DNA of 5,758 bases, taken from the NCBI GenBank assembly GCA_946480675.1, contig CAMLKS010000182.1, forward strand, positions 1-5,758. The letters run 5' to 3'. Each line of letters begins with the position of its first letter. The first letter of the stretch is position 1. This document shows positions 1-5,758 of this stretch, piece by piece. The DNA is from an uncultured Bacteroidota bacterium (lineage in GTDB: Bacteria > Bacteroidota > Bacteroidia > Chitinophagales > Chitinophagaceae). The translations under genes and the position numbers were made by a program. The notes beneath the pieces were generated by a model. That model searched no databases, had not been told where the DNA came from, and saw only the letters and a program-made list of their open reading frames with translations.

Positions 1-11
1 GTAAAACAGTG

Positions 12-85
12 CTCCCCCTTCAGGACTTGAACCTGAGACCCCCTGATTAACAGTCAGGTGCTCTAACCAACTGAGCTAAGGAGGA
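12..85 (-). tRNA. tRNA-Asn (anticodon GTT)
   Basis: Read on the minus strand, a 74-nt cloverleaf folds cleanly. The 7-bp acceptor stem TCCTCCT/AGGGGGA includes one T-G wobble. The D arm GCTC/GAGC has the GG pair in its loop. The anticodon stem CCTGA/TCAGG closes the loop CTGTTAA, so the anticodon is GTT (window positions 51-49). The T arm TCAGG/CCTGA has the canonical loop TTCAAGT. The discriminator base is G, as is usual for tRNA-Asn, and the 3' CCA is not encoded. It decodes AAC/AAU asparagine codons. It lies 60 bp downstream of the glycosyltransferase stop on the same strand, but a promoter of its own sits in that gap. Confidence 0.97.
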
Positions 86-107
86 GTGTTTTCCCCGATT
101 GGGATTG

Positions 108-137
108 CAAAAATAATCGTTTTCTGATTTCTGCAAA
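108..137 (-). promoter_or_regulatory. Bacteroidota-type promoter for tRNA-Asn
   Basis: On the minus strand, TTTG (137-134) is followed after 18 nt by TATTTTTG (115-108). This matches the TTTG / TAnnTTTG pair used by the primary sigma factor of Bacteroidota. Transcription would start around 101-103, giving a short 5' leader of about 16-18 nt before the tRNA. The -33 element begins only 9 nt after the glycosyltransferase stop codon. I see no intrinsic terminator between the two genes, so read-through may add to transcription of the tRNA. Confidence 0.7.
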
Positions 138-145
138 ATCTTTTT

Positions 146-2098
146 CTATTTTTCTCCCAAATACTTCCAGTTTTTTTTCAGAATGCCAATGTCTGTAGCC
201 GGGGTATAGTTTTTTGCATATGCATAATCCAGCTCTGTACGTATGGCCTCGCTTGGTTCATAGCCTTTTTGAACACCACTGATAGGTATGATACCCTGCT
301 GGATTTTGGGTAAGCCGGGCAACATATTTTTATTGCTATAACCTACCCAGGTACGCTTCCCGCTCAATACTTTAAATATATTATTAAAGAATGTACCGGC
401 ATGTAATACTTTAAAAGCCAGTATCGGGTATAATATTAACAGGAGTAAACTAATACCTATATCCAGTACACGTTTATTGCGCTTGTGCTCGAAGGAGGAT
501 AGGTTGAAACGATGATCTACGGTATACAGGTCGCCCGATGTATTTTCCGAATTGCTACCCACAAAGCTGCGGCTGCCGGGCAAATGTATCTTGTATTCAT
601 ACTGTTTGCCACATTTCATCATATGGGCCAGTATAGTATGATAGCTAATGCCATTCACACAAAATATTACTTCCTGTGCTGTGGTAGCGTATAATACCTT
701 ATCAAGATTATCTATGATATCCAGCGCTGTATGGGCATCGCTGGTTTGATAAGCTACACGGCCTATCACTTCCGGTGGAGAGGGAACATGATTCAGCGTA
801 TTGATTGTAGAACGATAATGCTCCTCATCAGAAACGACAATGGCTTTGCGGGGAAGATTGTTATAATTAGCATTGCCAAGTATACCCATCCGGTACAGCA
901 ATCCATGCAAGCCTATCATTAGGGCAGCCACTATAAAACCTGTAAGTACTATTACAGCACGCGAATAGCGCATTTCTGCAGGCAATATCCCCAGGAAGGC
1001 AAGGCCTAATATAGTGCCTATGAGCATACCGCGTATCACACGCCCGGGGCGATATGGTTCATCATACGCGCCATTCAAGAATAAGGATAGCAACCATATG
1101 CCCGTATATATCGGGAAGGTTATCAGCGCCATCTTAAAAGGTATGGGGTTGATATCACGTATCTTGCTCATCCATACATCCTTTACTATCCATAGGGTAA
1201 TTAATAACAGGATAGCATCCAGTATCGGCAGCCTTAATAGTTTTACCGTATTCTTAAAGATGGCAAAAAATGCCCTGAAAATAATACCAATATTTATTAG
1301 TAACAGGAATAATTTGGCATGGGCAGATGAATAATGTTTGCGGACAAAAGTGGCTAAGGCCTGATTGAAGATGCGTATGTAACGAAGTGATGCCTTACGG
1401 GTACTCTCACCCTTATAATGTATCATTGTTACTTGTGGGTAATATATATTCTGGTACCCTGCTTTTATGATGCGGTAGGAAAGGTCTACATCCTCGCAAT
1501 ACATAAAATAGTCTTCATCAAACGCACCACCTGCTTCATCCATCGCTTTTTTACGCACCAGCATACAGCAGCCATGCAGCACCTCTATAGGGGCCTCTTC
1601 ATATTCGCCTACATGCACTGCAAAATAGCGGTTGAATGTTTTTGACTTCGGAAATAGCTTGCCTAAGCCTGTGGTTTTGAATACTGCTGTCCAAAAGCTG
1701 GGGAACGACTTTTTAGATCCAATAGCATAAGCACCTTTGCCATCTATTTGCCGTGGCCCCAAAGCGCCTGCCTGGGGGTAGGCATCCATATAAGCCAGTG
1801 TTTTGGTAAAAAACTCCTCCGGCACTACGGTATCAGGGTTCAGGAATAGTACATATTCACCTTGTGCTATAGCAGCGCCCTGGTTATTGGCCTTAGAGAA
1901 ACCGAGGTTTTCTTTATTCGCTATCAGCTTTATCTGCGGAAATTTATCAGCTATCCATTCTACACTACCATCATTGCTATTATTATCCACTACTATTACT
2001 TCTGCAGCTATGCCATCTATAGCTCTTATTACAGAATGAAGGCATACTTCCAGGAAGTACTTTACATTATAGTTTACAATAATAACCGATAGCTTCAT
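146..2098 (-). CDS. GT2 glycosyltransferase fused to a catalytically emptied polyprenyl sugar-phosphotransferase-like membrane module
   Basis: This is a 650-residue membrane protein. Residues 1-245 form a GT2 (GT-A fold) domain of the WbbL/rhamnosyltransferase-like kind. It has the start MKLSVIIVNYN, a DNNSNDGS nucleotide-binding motif (38-45), NLGFSKANNQG (64-74), NPDT as the metal/nucleotide motif (87-90), and EDVDLSYR (202-209) with the likely catalytic acid. About five membrane segments follow (roughly 263-282, 292-309, 323-342, 356-373, 381-401). Residues 418-510 look like a Rossmann-type domain of the CoA_binding_3 kind. The tail has KRVLDIGISLLLLILYP (542-558), VLSGKRTWVGYS (577-588) and LDYAYAKNYTPATDIGIL (623-640), which resemble the beginning and end of a bacterial sugar-transferase domain. 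The FKFRSM-like motif and catalytic Asp-Glu pair expected between them are absent. It probably transfers a sugar from a nucleotide donor to an envelope glycan or lipid-linked intermediate at the inner membrane; donor and acceptor are unknown. The frame stays open upstream to an ATG at 2164, but that extension overlaps a terminator, so the ATG at 2098 is chosen. Confidence 0.88.
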   Translation of the reverse strand: MKLSVIIVNYNVKYFLEVCLHSVIRAIDGIAAEVIVVDNNSNDGSVEWIADKFPQIKLIANKENLGFSKANNQGAAIAQGEYVLFLNPDTVVPEEFFTKTLAYMDAYPQAGALGPRQIDGKGAYAIGSKKSFPSFWTAVFKTTGLGKLFPKSKTFNRYFAVHVGEYEEAPIEVLHGCCMLVRKKAMDEAGGAFDEDYFMYCEDVDLSYRIIKAGYQNIYYPQVTMIHYKGESTRKASLRYIRIFNQALATFVRKHYSSAHAKLFLLLINIGIIFRAFFAIFKNTVKLLRLPILDAILLLITLWIVKDVWMSKIRDINPIPFKMALITFPIYTGIWLLSLFLNGAYDEPYRPGRVIRGMLIGTILGLAFLGILPAEMRYSRAVIVLTGFIVAALMIGLHGLLYRMGILGNANYNNLPRKAIVVSDEEHYRSTINTLNHVPSPPEVIGRVAYQTSDAHTALDIIDNLDKVLYATTAQEVIFCVNGISYHTILAHMMKCGKQYEYKIHLPGSRSFVGSNSENTSGDLYTVDHRFNLSSFEHKRNKRVLDIGISLLLLILYPILAFKVLHAGTFFNNIFKVLSGKRTWVGYSNKNMLPGLPKIQQGIIPISGVQKGYEPSEAIRTELDYAYAKNYTPATDIGILKKNWKYLGEK

Positions 2099-2116
2099 CG
2101 CGTGCTTAAACGTTTG

Positions 2117-2124
2117 CGAATATA
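2117..2124 (-). promoter_or_regulatory. Possible -7 element of the glycosyltransferase gene
   Basis: TATATTCG on the minus strand differs by one base from the Bacteroidota TAnnTTTG consensus. It lies 18 nt before the chosen ATG and downstream of the preceding gene's terminator. No clear -33 TTTG is visible. The two other protein genes with a similar element (near 3222 and 4402) show nearly the same spacing to their ATG, which is the main support. Confidence 0.35.
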
Positions 2125-2146
2125 GGGCAGTGCTGTTATAATAACG

Positions 2147-2175
2147 AAAAAAGCCCCTGTACATTGTACAAGGGC
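2147..2175 (-). terminator. Intrinsic terminator after the SRPBCC/GyrI gene
   Basis: On the minus strand a hairpin (2175-2153) has a 10-bp stem, GCCCTTGTAC against GTACAGGGGC, with a 3-nt loop AAT and a single T-G wobble. Six T residues (2152-2147) follow it directly. It starts 21 nt after the stop codon of the leftward gene that ends at 2197. On the plus strand the wobble becomes a C-A mismatch and no T-run follows, so it works in one direction only. It uncouples the SRPBCC/GyrI gene from the glycosyltransferase. Confidence 0.85.
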
Positions 2176-2196
2176 CATATAAACACGATTGAATGC

Positions 2197-3204
2197 TTAT
2201 TGTTGTAAGTAGTAGATATTGGTGATGTATTTGTTGCTATCCGGTTCATCATTGGGGCCTTTGATGTATTCTTCTATTACAAGGCCCATTTTTTTGCCGT
2301 TCGCTTCCATATGTTTACCCAGCGCCATGTGTGCATTATAGCTGCCCGTATAACCGCCTACGTATTTTATCATATAGGCATTCGTAGCAGGAACAGCGGC
2401 CATAGTCGCACCTTCTACAGGCTTATTGTCTGACACCGGGAAAGCGGCCATCATATCAGCCTGCTGGTTAGGTTCATCCCATTTGTAGTACAGGGCGCCG
2501 GCGGGCCCGTTTATGCGCTGGCCTGCAGCTTTTCCAAGAGCAGCATAGCTATCACTGAAAAATTTCGTCATATCTGCCCATTTCACCACTTTGCGGATAC
2601 CCGCATAATTATGTGCTGGAAATTGTGTTTCTATGATTTCAAAGTTTGGTGCACCCATTGCAGCTATATCACCTTTGTGTGCCTCGCTATAGTTTTTTAG
2701 AAGCTCCAGGCCACGGCTAAAGGATTGGTCTAACATTTTATTGCCTCCCATCAGTGCAAAAAAGCCACGCATAAGGAAGCCCAGGTTTTCGTGGAAATAC
2801 CAGGTGACTTTTGTTTTACTGCCTTCTTCCGCCACGCGTATCCAGCCATCGGCCTTCCCTTCTATTGGTTTCAGGAAGTGCATTTCATATTTCATCTCCC
2901 CATCAGTTACCCCCATATTAGTACTAACCCCCTCACCGCTTCTTTTGCCCACATAATGATATTTCGCACCTTCCTGTCCATCTGTGCCCGATATGTCGGT
3001 TACTATGGTTGTATCCATTTCTTTCCACGGGCTCCAGTTGTCCCAGTTTTTAAAATACACTACCTGCTCCCACACTATAGCTTTAGGGGCATCGATAGCT
3101 GTAGACTTTTCAACTTTTACCTCTGACGGTGATACAATGCAAAGAACAAGGAAGCCTACTATTAGTATTAATAACAGGATACCTAAGAAACGTAAAACTT
3201 TCAT
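2197..3204 (-). CDS. Membrane-anchored SRPBCC + GyrI-like (effector-binding) domain protein
   Basis: This is a 335-residue protein. Residues 4-24 form one strongly hydrophobic segment after MKVLR, so it is an N-terminal anchor or uncleaved signal. C22 does not sit in a good lipobox. Residues about 30-172 look like an SRPBCC/polyketide-cyclase-type domain: VEKSTAIDAP then WEQVVYFKNWDNWSPW (45-60), a central beta-rich part with KVTWYFHENLGF (132-143), and a long final helix (about 156-172). Residues about 187-335 resemble the GyrI-like/AraC effector-binding domain, with FEIIETQFPAHNYAGIR (188-204), GPAGALYYKWDEP (233-245) and a C-terminal EEYIKGPNDEPD (311-322) followed by NIYYL; an acidic residue here often contacts ligand in this family. 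A hydrophobic-ligand or small-molecule binding role is plausible, but the ligand is unknown and no DNA-binding domain is present. The ATG at 3204 is preferred over the one at 3225, which adds only MQAKYSH and sits within the putative promoter. Confidence 0.87.
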   Translation of the reverse strand: MKVLRFLGILLLILIVGFLVLCIVSPSEVKVEKSTAIDAPKAIVWEQVVYFKNWDNWSPWKEMDTTIVTDISGTDGQEGAKYHYVGKRSGEGVSTNMGVTDGEMKYEMHFLKPIEGKADGWIRVAEEGSKTKVTWYFHENLGFLMRGFFALMGGNKMLDQSFSRGLELLKNYSEAHKGDIAAMGAPNFEIIETQFPAHNYAGIRKVVKWADMTKFFSDSYAALGKAAGQRINGPAGALYYKWDEPNQQADMMAAFPVSDNKPVEGATMAAVPATNAYMIKYVGGYTGSYNAHMALGKHMEANGKKMGLVIEEYIKGPNDEPDSNKYITNIYYLQQ

Positions 3205-3221
3205 ATGTGAATATTTTGCCT

Positions 3222-3229
3222 GCAAAATA
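3222..3229 (-). promoter_or_regulatory. Possible -7 element of the SRPBCC/GyrI gene
   Basis: TATTTTGC on the minus strand is an imperfect TAnnTTTG match, 17 nt before the ATG at 3204. No good -33 element is visible. The position agrees with those of the similar elements before the glycosyltransferase and acyltransferase genes. It overlaps the alternative ATG at 3225, which argues for the shorter protein. Confidence 0.3.
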
Positions 3230-3302
3230 GAAAAATTTAAATGCAGCTCATAACACCTATATTTATTTTATTAAAGTTTAATCTTTTAATAATGACATCC
3301 TA

Positions 3303-3329
3303 TTGATTTACAGCCCTTTCGTACCTTTG
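3303..3329 (+). promoter_or_regulatory. Promoter of rlmN, predicted to give a leaderless mRNA
   Basis: TACCTTTG (3322-3329) is an exact match to the Bacteroidota TAnnTTTG element. It is preceded after 16 nt by TTG (3303-3305), a slightly short spacing. The G of the -7 element is only 5 nt before the rlmN ATG, so the transcript should begin at or within a base or two of the start codon. The rest of the divergent gap (3205-3334) is AT-rich with no other gene visible. Confidence 0.6.
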
Positions 3330-3334
3330 CAACC

Positions 3335-4378
3335 ATGAAAAATATAAGGAACTGCAGCCTGCAGGAGTTGGAAACGTTGATGAAAGAATGGGGCGAGCCT
3401 AAGTTCCGTGCCAAACAGGTATATGAATGGCTATGGCAGAAACACGCTGCAAGTATCGATGATATGAGCAACCTGCCTAAAACCCTGCGCGAAAATTTAA
3501 ATGCCGATTATACCATCCATAAAGTAAAAGTGCACCACAGCCAGTTCAGCAGCGATGGTACTATTAAAAATCGTCTGCAACTGCACGATGGCCATTTTGT
3601 GGAAAGTGTACTGATACCAACCGAAAAAAGGTTGACCGTATGTGTGTCCAGCCAGGTGGGCTGCTCACTGGCTTGTAAGTTTTGCGCTACCGGCTTCCTG
3701 CCGCGCAAGCGTAATATGGACTTTGACGAGATAGTAGATGAAGTAACACTGGCCAACGAGCAGGCATTACAGCACTATGGCAAGGGTATTACCAATATAG
3801 TATTTATGGGTATGGGCGAACCATTGCTGAACTATAGCAATGTGCTGAAAGCCATAAATAAGATAACCGCCCCCGCACCTGATGGACTGGGCATGAGCCC
3901 CCGCCGCATTACGGTATCCACAGCAGGTATATCTAAAATGATACGCAAGCTGGGCGATGATGAAGTGCGCTTTAAGCTGGCATTATCCCTGCATGCGGCC
4001 AATGACAGGAAGCGTGATGAGATTATGCCTATCAATGAAACCAGCAACCTGGAAGAACTGGTGGATGCGCTCAACTACTTCTACCAGAAAACGAAGAATG
4101 AAATAACGTTTGAATACATTCTCTTCAATAAATTCAACGATAGCCTGCAGGATGCAGATGAACTGATAAAGCTGTATCGCCGGGTGCCGGTAGACCTGGT
4201 AAATATCATAGAATATAACCCGATAGAGCTGGCAGATTTTAGTAAACCCGATGAGGCTATTACCGACCGCTTTATGGCGTACCTGGAAAGCAAGCGTGTA
4301 AATGCCCGCCTGCGCCGCAGTCGTGGTAAGGATATAGATGCCGCCTGCGGGCAACTAGCAAATGTAGATAAGGCATAG
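3335..4378 (+). CDS. rlmN: Dual-specificity radical SAM rRNA/tRNA adenine-C2 methyltransferase RlmN
   Basis: RlmN makes 2-methyladenosine at A2503 of 23S rRNA (E. coli numbering) and at A37 of some tRNAs. It uses radical SAM chemistry with a methylated cysteine intermediate. The protein has 347 residues, a normal length. The N-terminal helical domain (about 1-60) includes WGEPKFRAKQVYEWLW (19-34). The radical SAM cluster motif is C110-x3-C114-x2-C117, with C103 seven residues before it, matching E. coli C118/C125. The SAM-binding GMGEP is at 159-163, and ITVSTAGI at 192-199. The C-terminal RRSRGKDIDAACGQL (327-341) carries C338, the methyl-carrying cysteine equivalent to E. coli C355. All key residues are present, so the enzyme should be active. 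The ATG at 3335 gives the full N-terminal domain; starting at Met16 would remove its first helix. It is read divergently from the SRPBCC/GyrI gene, and no terminator separates it from the acyltransferase 50 bp downstream. Cfr is less likely given the full RlmN-like N-terminus and length. Confidence 0.97.
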   Translation: MKNIRNCSLQELETLMKEWGEPKFRAKQVYEWLWQKHAASIDDMSNLPKTLRENLNADYTIHKVKVHHSQFSSDGTIKNRLQLHDGHFVESVLIPTEKRLTVCVSSQVGCSLACKFCATGFLPRKRNMDFDEIVDEVTLANEQALQHYGKGITNIVFMGMGEPLLNYSNVLKAINKITAPAPDGLGMSPRRITVSTAGISKMIRKLGDDEVRFKLALSLHAANDRKRDEIMPINETSNLEELVDALNYFYQKTKNEITFEYILFNKFNDSLQDADELIKLYRRVPVDLVNIIEYNPIELADFSKPDEAITDRFMAYLESKRVNARLRRSRGKDIDAACGQLANVDKA

Positions 4379-4401
4379 TGTTTTCTAGCGTACTATTTTT
4401 T

Positions 4402-4409
4402 TATTTTCG
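4402..4409 (+). promoter_or_regulatory. Possible -7 element of the acyltransferase gene
   Basis: TATTTTCG lies in the 50-bp gap after rlmN, 19 nt before the chosen ATG at 4429, and is one base off TAnnTTTG. No convincing -33 element is seen, so this may only supplement read-through from rlmN. It falls inside the 17-residue extension that a GTG start at 4378 would give, which weakens that alternative. Confidence 0.35.
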
Positions 4410-4428
4410 TCCGCACAACTTTTATCAT

Positions 4429-5472
4429 ATGAAAAATAAGCAGTGGTATGCACAAATGGATGGCCTACGTTGCATAGCTGTAATGCTGGTATTGGTAGAA
4501 CACTTTATATTAAGCATAGGGAACATATTAGGTGCACGCCAAAATGCCGGCAGGCTAGGGGTTACACTATTCTTTGTTATCAGCGGTTTTTTGATAACGG
4601 AAGGGTTGCTGCACAGCAGGTATCTGCCGCAACGCCAGGCGCTAAAGTCATTCTACATGAAACGCACATTGCGCATATTCCCAATTTATTATTTGCTTGT
4701 TATTACTGCCTTCATAGTACACCCAGCTTTCCGGCAAATCGCTTTATATGCCTTCACCTATACATTCAATTTTTTACCCGATGTATTGACCATCGCCCCT
4801 TCGCTACTGGCATACGTGCATTTATGGACTTTAAGTATTGAAGAACAGTTTTACTTGGCATGGCCATTGGTTATCATTTTTCTCCGGAAACCGGTATTTA
4901 TCATCATCACTATGTGCTTTGTGTTCATTTTCTTTGACACCTATAGCTGGCTATGCGCAGGTGCATTATTAGCCCTTGCAAAGTTGTACTTACCCAAACA
5001 ATATGAGGCATATAAATTCTTTTATGTCGCTGTATTGCTGATGGCAGGTGCTTGTGTGTACTATTTCCTGAACTTCGCTTTGGGATTACATATTACAATA
5101 TCACTTGTTCTTGTATACTTAGCTACATGCAATGCTTACACCGGCTTGTCCAGGGCATTCCTGGAGCATCGGCTCATAGCATATGTAGGCAAAATATCGT
5201 ATGGTATCTACCTGTATCATATGCCATTATATGTGCTACTAAACAGTTTATTCCTTAATGATATATGGGTATATTGGAGCACTCACGATTTTCCGTTAAT
5301 TCCAAAATTGCGCTATAACGTTTGGATACCTACATTCCTTGTACATACAACTATCAGCATTGTAATTGCCCACTTTTCCTATATTCTTATAGAAAAGCCG
5401 CTTCTGAAATTGAAGAAACGATTCGATACCGATGGCGATACGAAAGAAGAGATGATTACAGCCAAGGCATAA
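4429..5472 (+). CDS. Membrane acyltransferase family 3 (OafA/YrhL-like O-acyltransferase)
   Basis: This integral membrane protein of 347 residues belongs to the Acyl_transf_3 family, whose members transfer acetyl or other acyl groups to sugars of surface polysaccharides or to small molecules. Visible motifs in order are MDGLRCIAVMLVLVEHF (10-26, with R14 and H25), LGVTLFFVISGFLIT (43-57), KRTLRIFPIYY (78-88, the RxxR pair R79/R82), HLWTLSIEEQFYLAWP (131-146) and KISYGIYLYHMP (255-266). The rest is about ten hydrophobic segments. The tail after IEKPLL (321-326) is short and charged, and there is no C-terminal SGNH domain, so this is the compact form of the family. The frame is open back to a GTG that overlaps the rlmN stop, but the conserved region begins soon after MKNKQWYAQ, so the ATG at 4429 is chosen. 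The substrate cannot be told; the nearby glycosyltransferase makes an envelope glycan possible but is on the opposite strand. Confidence 0.93.
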   Translation: MKNKQWYAQMDGLRCIAVMLVLVEHFILSIGNILGARQNAGRLGVTLFFVISGFLITEGLLHSRYLPQRQALKSFYMKRTLRIFPIYYLLVITAFIVHPAFRQIALYAFTYTFNFLPDVLTIAPSLLAYVHLWTLSIEEQFYLAWPLVIIFLRKPVFIIITMCFVFIFFDTYSWLCAGALLALAKLYLPKQYEAYKFFYVAVLLMAGACVYYFLNFALGLHITISLVLVYLATCNAYTGLSRAFLEHRLIAYVGKISYGIYLYHMPLYVLLNSLFLNDIWVYWSTHDFPLIPKLRYNVWIPTFLVHTTISIVIAHFSYILIEKPLLKLKKRFDTDGDTKEEMITAKA

Positions 5473-5487
5473 TTTAGAATAAAGAAT

Positions 5488-5758
5488 ATGGTTAGGGTAA
5501 AAGATGCACATACATCAGGCATGGCTTTTGATGAAGTGATAGAAGTGTCACATTTTGAAGCGACAGGCTTAAGTTGAAACAGAAGATATTTGCCACCATG
5601 AATGAAAAGGCGAATGACTGTTAAACTTCCCCACCTCGACCAGGATGTATTCTGTACCTTTGATAACACGGTCATTTACCCCGTACCTAATAAATGGGGC
5701 ACACAAGGCTGGACCCATGTAAACCTGAAAAAAGTGCGTAAAGAAATGCTGCAGGATA
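5488..5758 (+). pseudogene. YjbR/MmcQ-like protein gene, 5' part, broken by two frameshifts; runs off the window
   Basis: Three pieces in alternating frames together read like one YjbR/MmcQ-type domain. From the ATG at 5488 the frame gives a start ending in FDEVIEVSHFEATG and stops at TGA 5575-5577. The next frame (about 5571-5619) gives KLKQKIFATMNEK, then stops at TAA 5622-5624. The first frame, from about 5614 on, gives MTVKLPHLDQDVFCTFDN, then VIYPVPNKWGTQGWTHV and KVRKEMLQD up to the edge. A remembered family pattern (HFEKTSFR, KIFATLNEK, KL..IDQ.VF, VIYPVPNKWG.QGWT, KVRKEML) follows this order. A single base lost after GGCTT (near 5570) and a net one-base gain near 5610 would restore the frame. 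It starts 15 nt after the acyltransferase stop, with no terminator between them, and may be co-transcribed. The family is described as DNA-binding-like, but its function is poorly known. Sequencing or assembly error is a real alternative to gene decay. Confidence 0.72.

Noticed and set aside
1..85. tRNA-Asn as an integration (att) site
   Set aside because: No repeat of the tRNA 3' end and no integrase or mobile gene is visible; only 11 bp beyond the tRNA 3' end are in the window.
86..145. Terminator after the glycosyltransferase
   Set aside because: Only weak stems (GATTT/AAATC, CCC/GGG) without a T-run were found.
512..2092. Several plus-strand open frames of 60-106 codons opposite the glycosyltransferase
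   Set aside because: They lie antisense to a well-supported gene and their translations look like random composition with no motifs.
3508..4354. Open frames on the minus strand inside rlmN
   Set aside because: They are antisense shadows of a strongly conserved gene, with no recognisable domain or start signals.
4378..4428. GTG start at 4378 overlapping the rlmN stop, suggesting translational coupling of the acyltransferase
   Set aside because: The 17 added residues are not family-like and cover the candidate -7 element; the ATG at 4429 gives the usual N-terminus.
5560..5620. Programmed ribosomal frameshifting in the YjbR-like gene
   Set aside because: Neither break has a slippery heptamer or a homopolymer run, and two opposite shifts in 45 bp would be needed; decay or sequence error is simpler.
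5655..5662. TACCTTTG, an exact match to the -7 element, within the YjbR-like gene
   Set aside because: It encodes a conserved coding stretch (CTF in VFCTFDN), has no good -33 partner that I can see, and no gene start follows it within the window.

Overview
The window looks like an ordinary chromosomal stretch from a Bacteroidota bacterium, probably of the Chitinophagaceae/Sphingobacteriia type. The reasons are moderate GC content, genes without Shine-Dalgarno sequences, promoter elements of the Bacteroidota kind (TTTG about 18 nt before TAnnTTTG), and protein sequences that read like that phylum. This assignment is inference from sequence style; no database was searched.

Layout: there are two divergent groups separated by a 130-bp AT-rich gap at 3205-3334. 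Leftward (- strand), from the gap outward, are a membrane-anchored SRPBCC + GyrI-like protein (3204-2197), an intrinsic terminator (2175-2147), a large membrane glycosyltransferase (2098-146), and a tRNA-Asn(GTT) gene (85-12) with its own well-formed promoter. Rightward (+ strand) are rlmN, the 23S rRNA/tRNA adenine-C2 methyltransferase (3335-4378), a family-3 membrane acyltransferase (4429-5472), and the beginning of a YjbR/MmcQ-like gene (5488 to the window edge) that is broken by two frameshifts.

The genes do not form an obvious single pathway. The glycosyltransferase and the acyltransferase both fit cell-envelope glycan synthesis and decoration. RlmN and tRNA-Asn are translation housekeeping. 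The SRPBCC/GyrI protein and the YjbR remnant have no assigned role.

The most interesting points are: (1) the glycosyltransferase is a GT2 domain fused to what looks like a complete polyprenyl-phosphate sugar-phosphotransferase scaffold (membrane bundle, Rossmann-like domain, C-terminal tail) from which the catalytic core has been lost; (2) the YjbR-like gene carries two compensating frameshifts within about 45 bp and is easily missed; (3) rlmN has a consensus -7 element only 5 nt before its ATG, which predicts a leaderless mRNA; (4) a terminator lies inside the apparent 22-residue N-terminal extension of the glycosyltransferase, which fixes its true start at 2098. I found no mobile element, CRISPR array or clearly new defence system.
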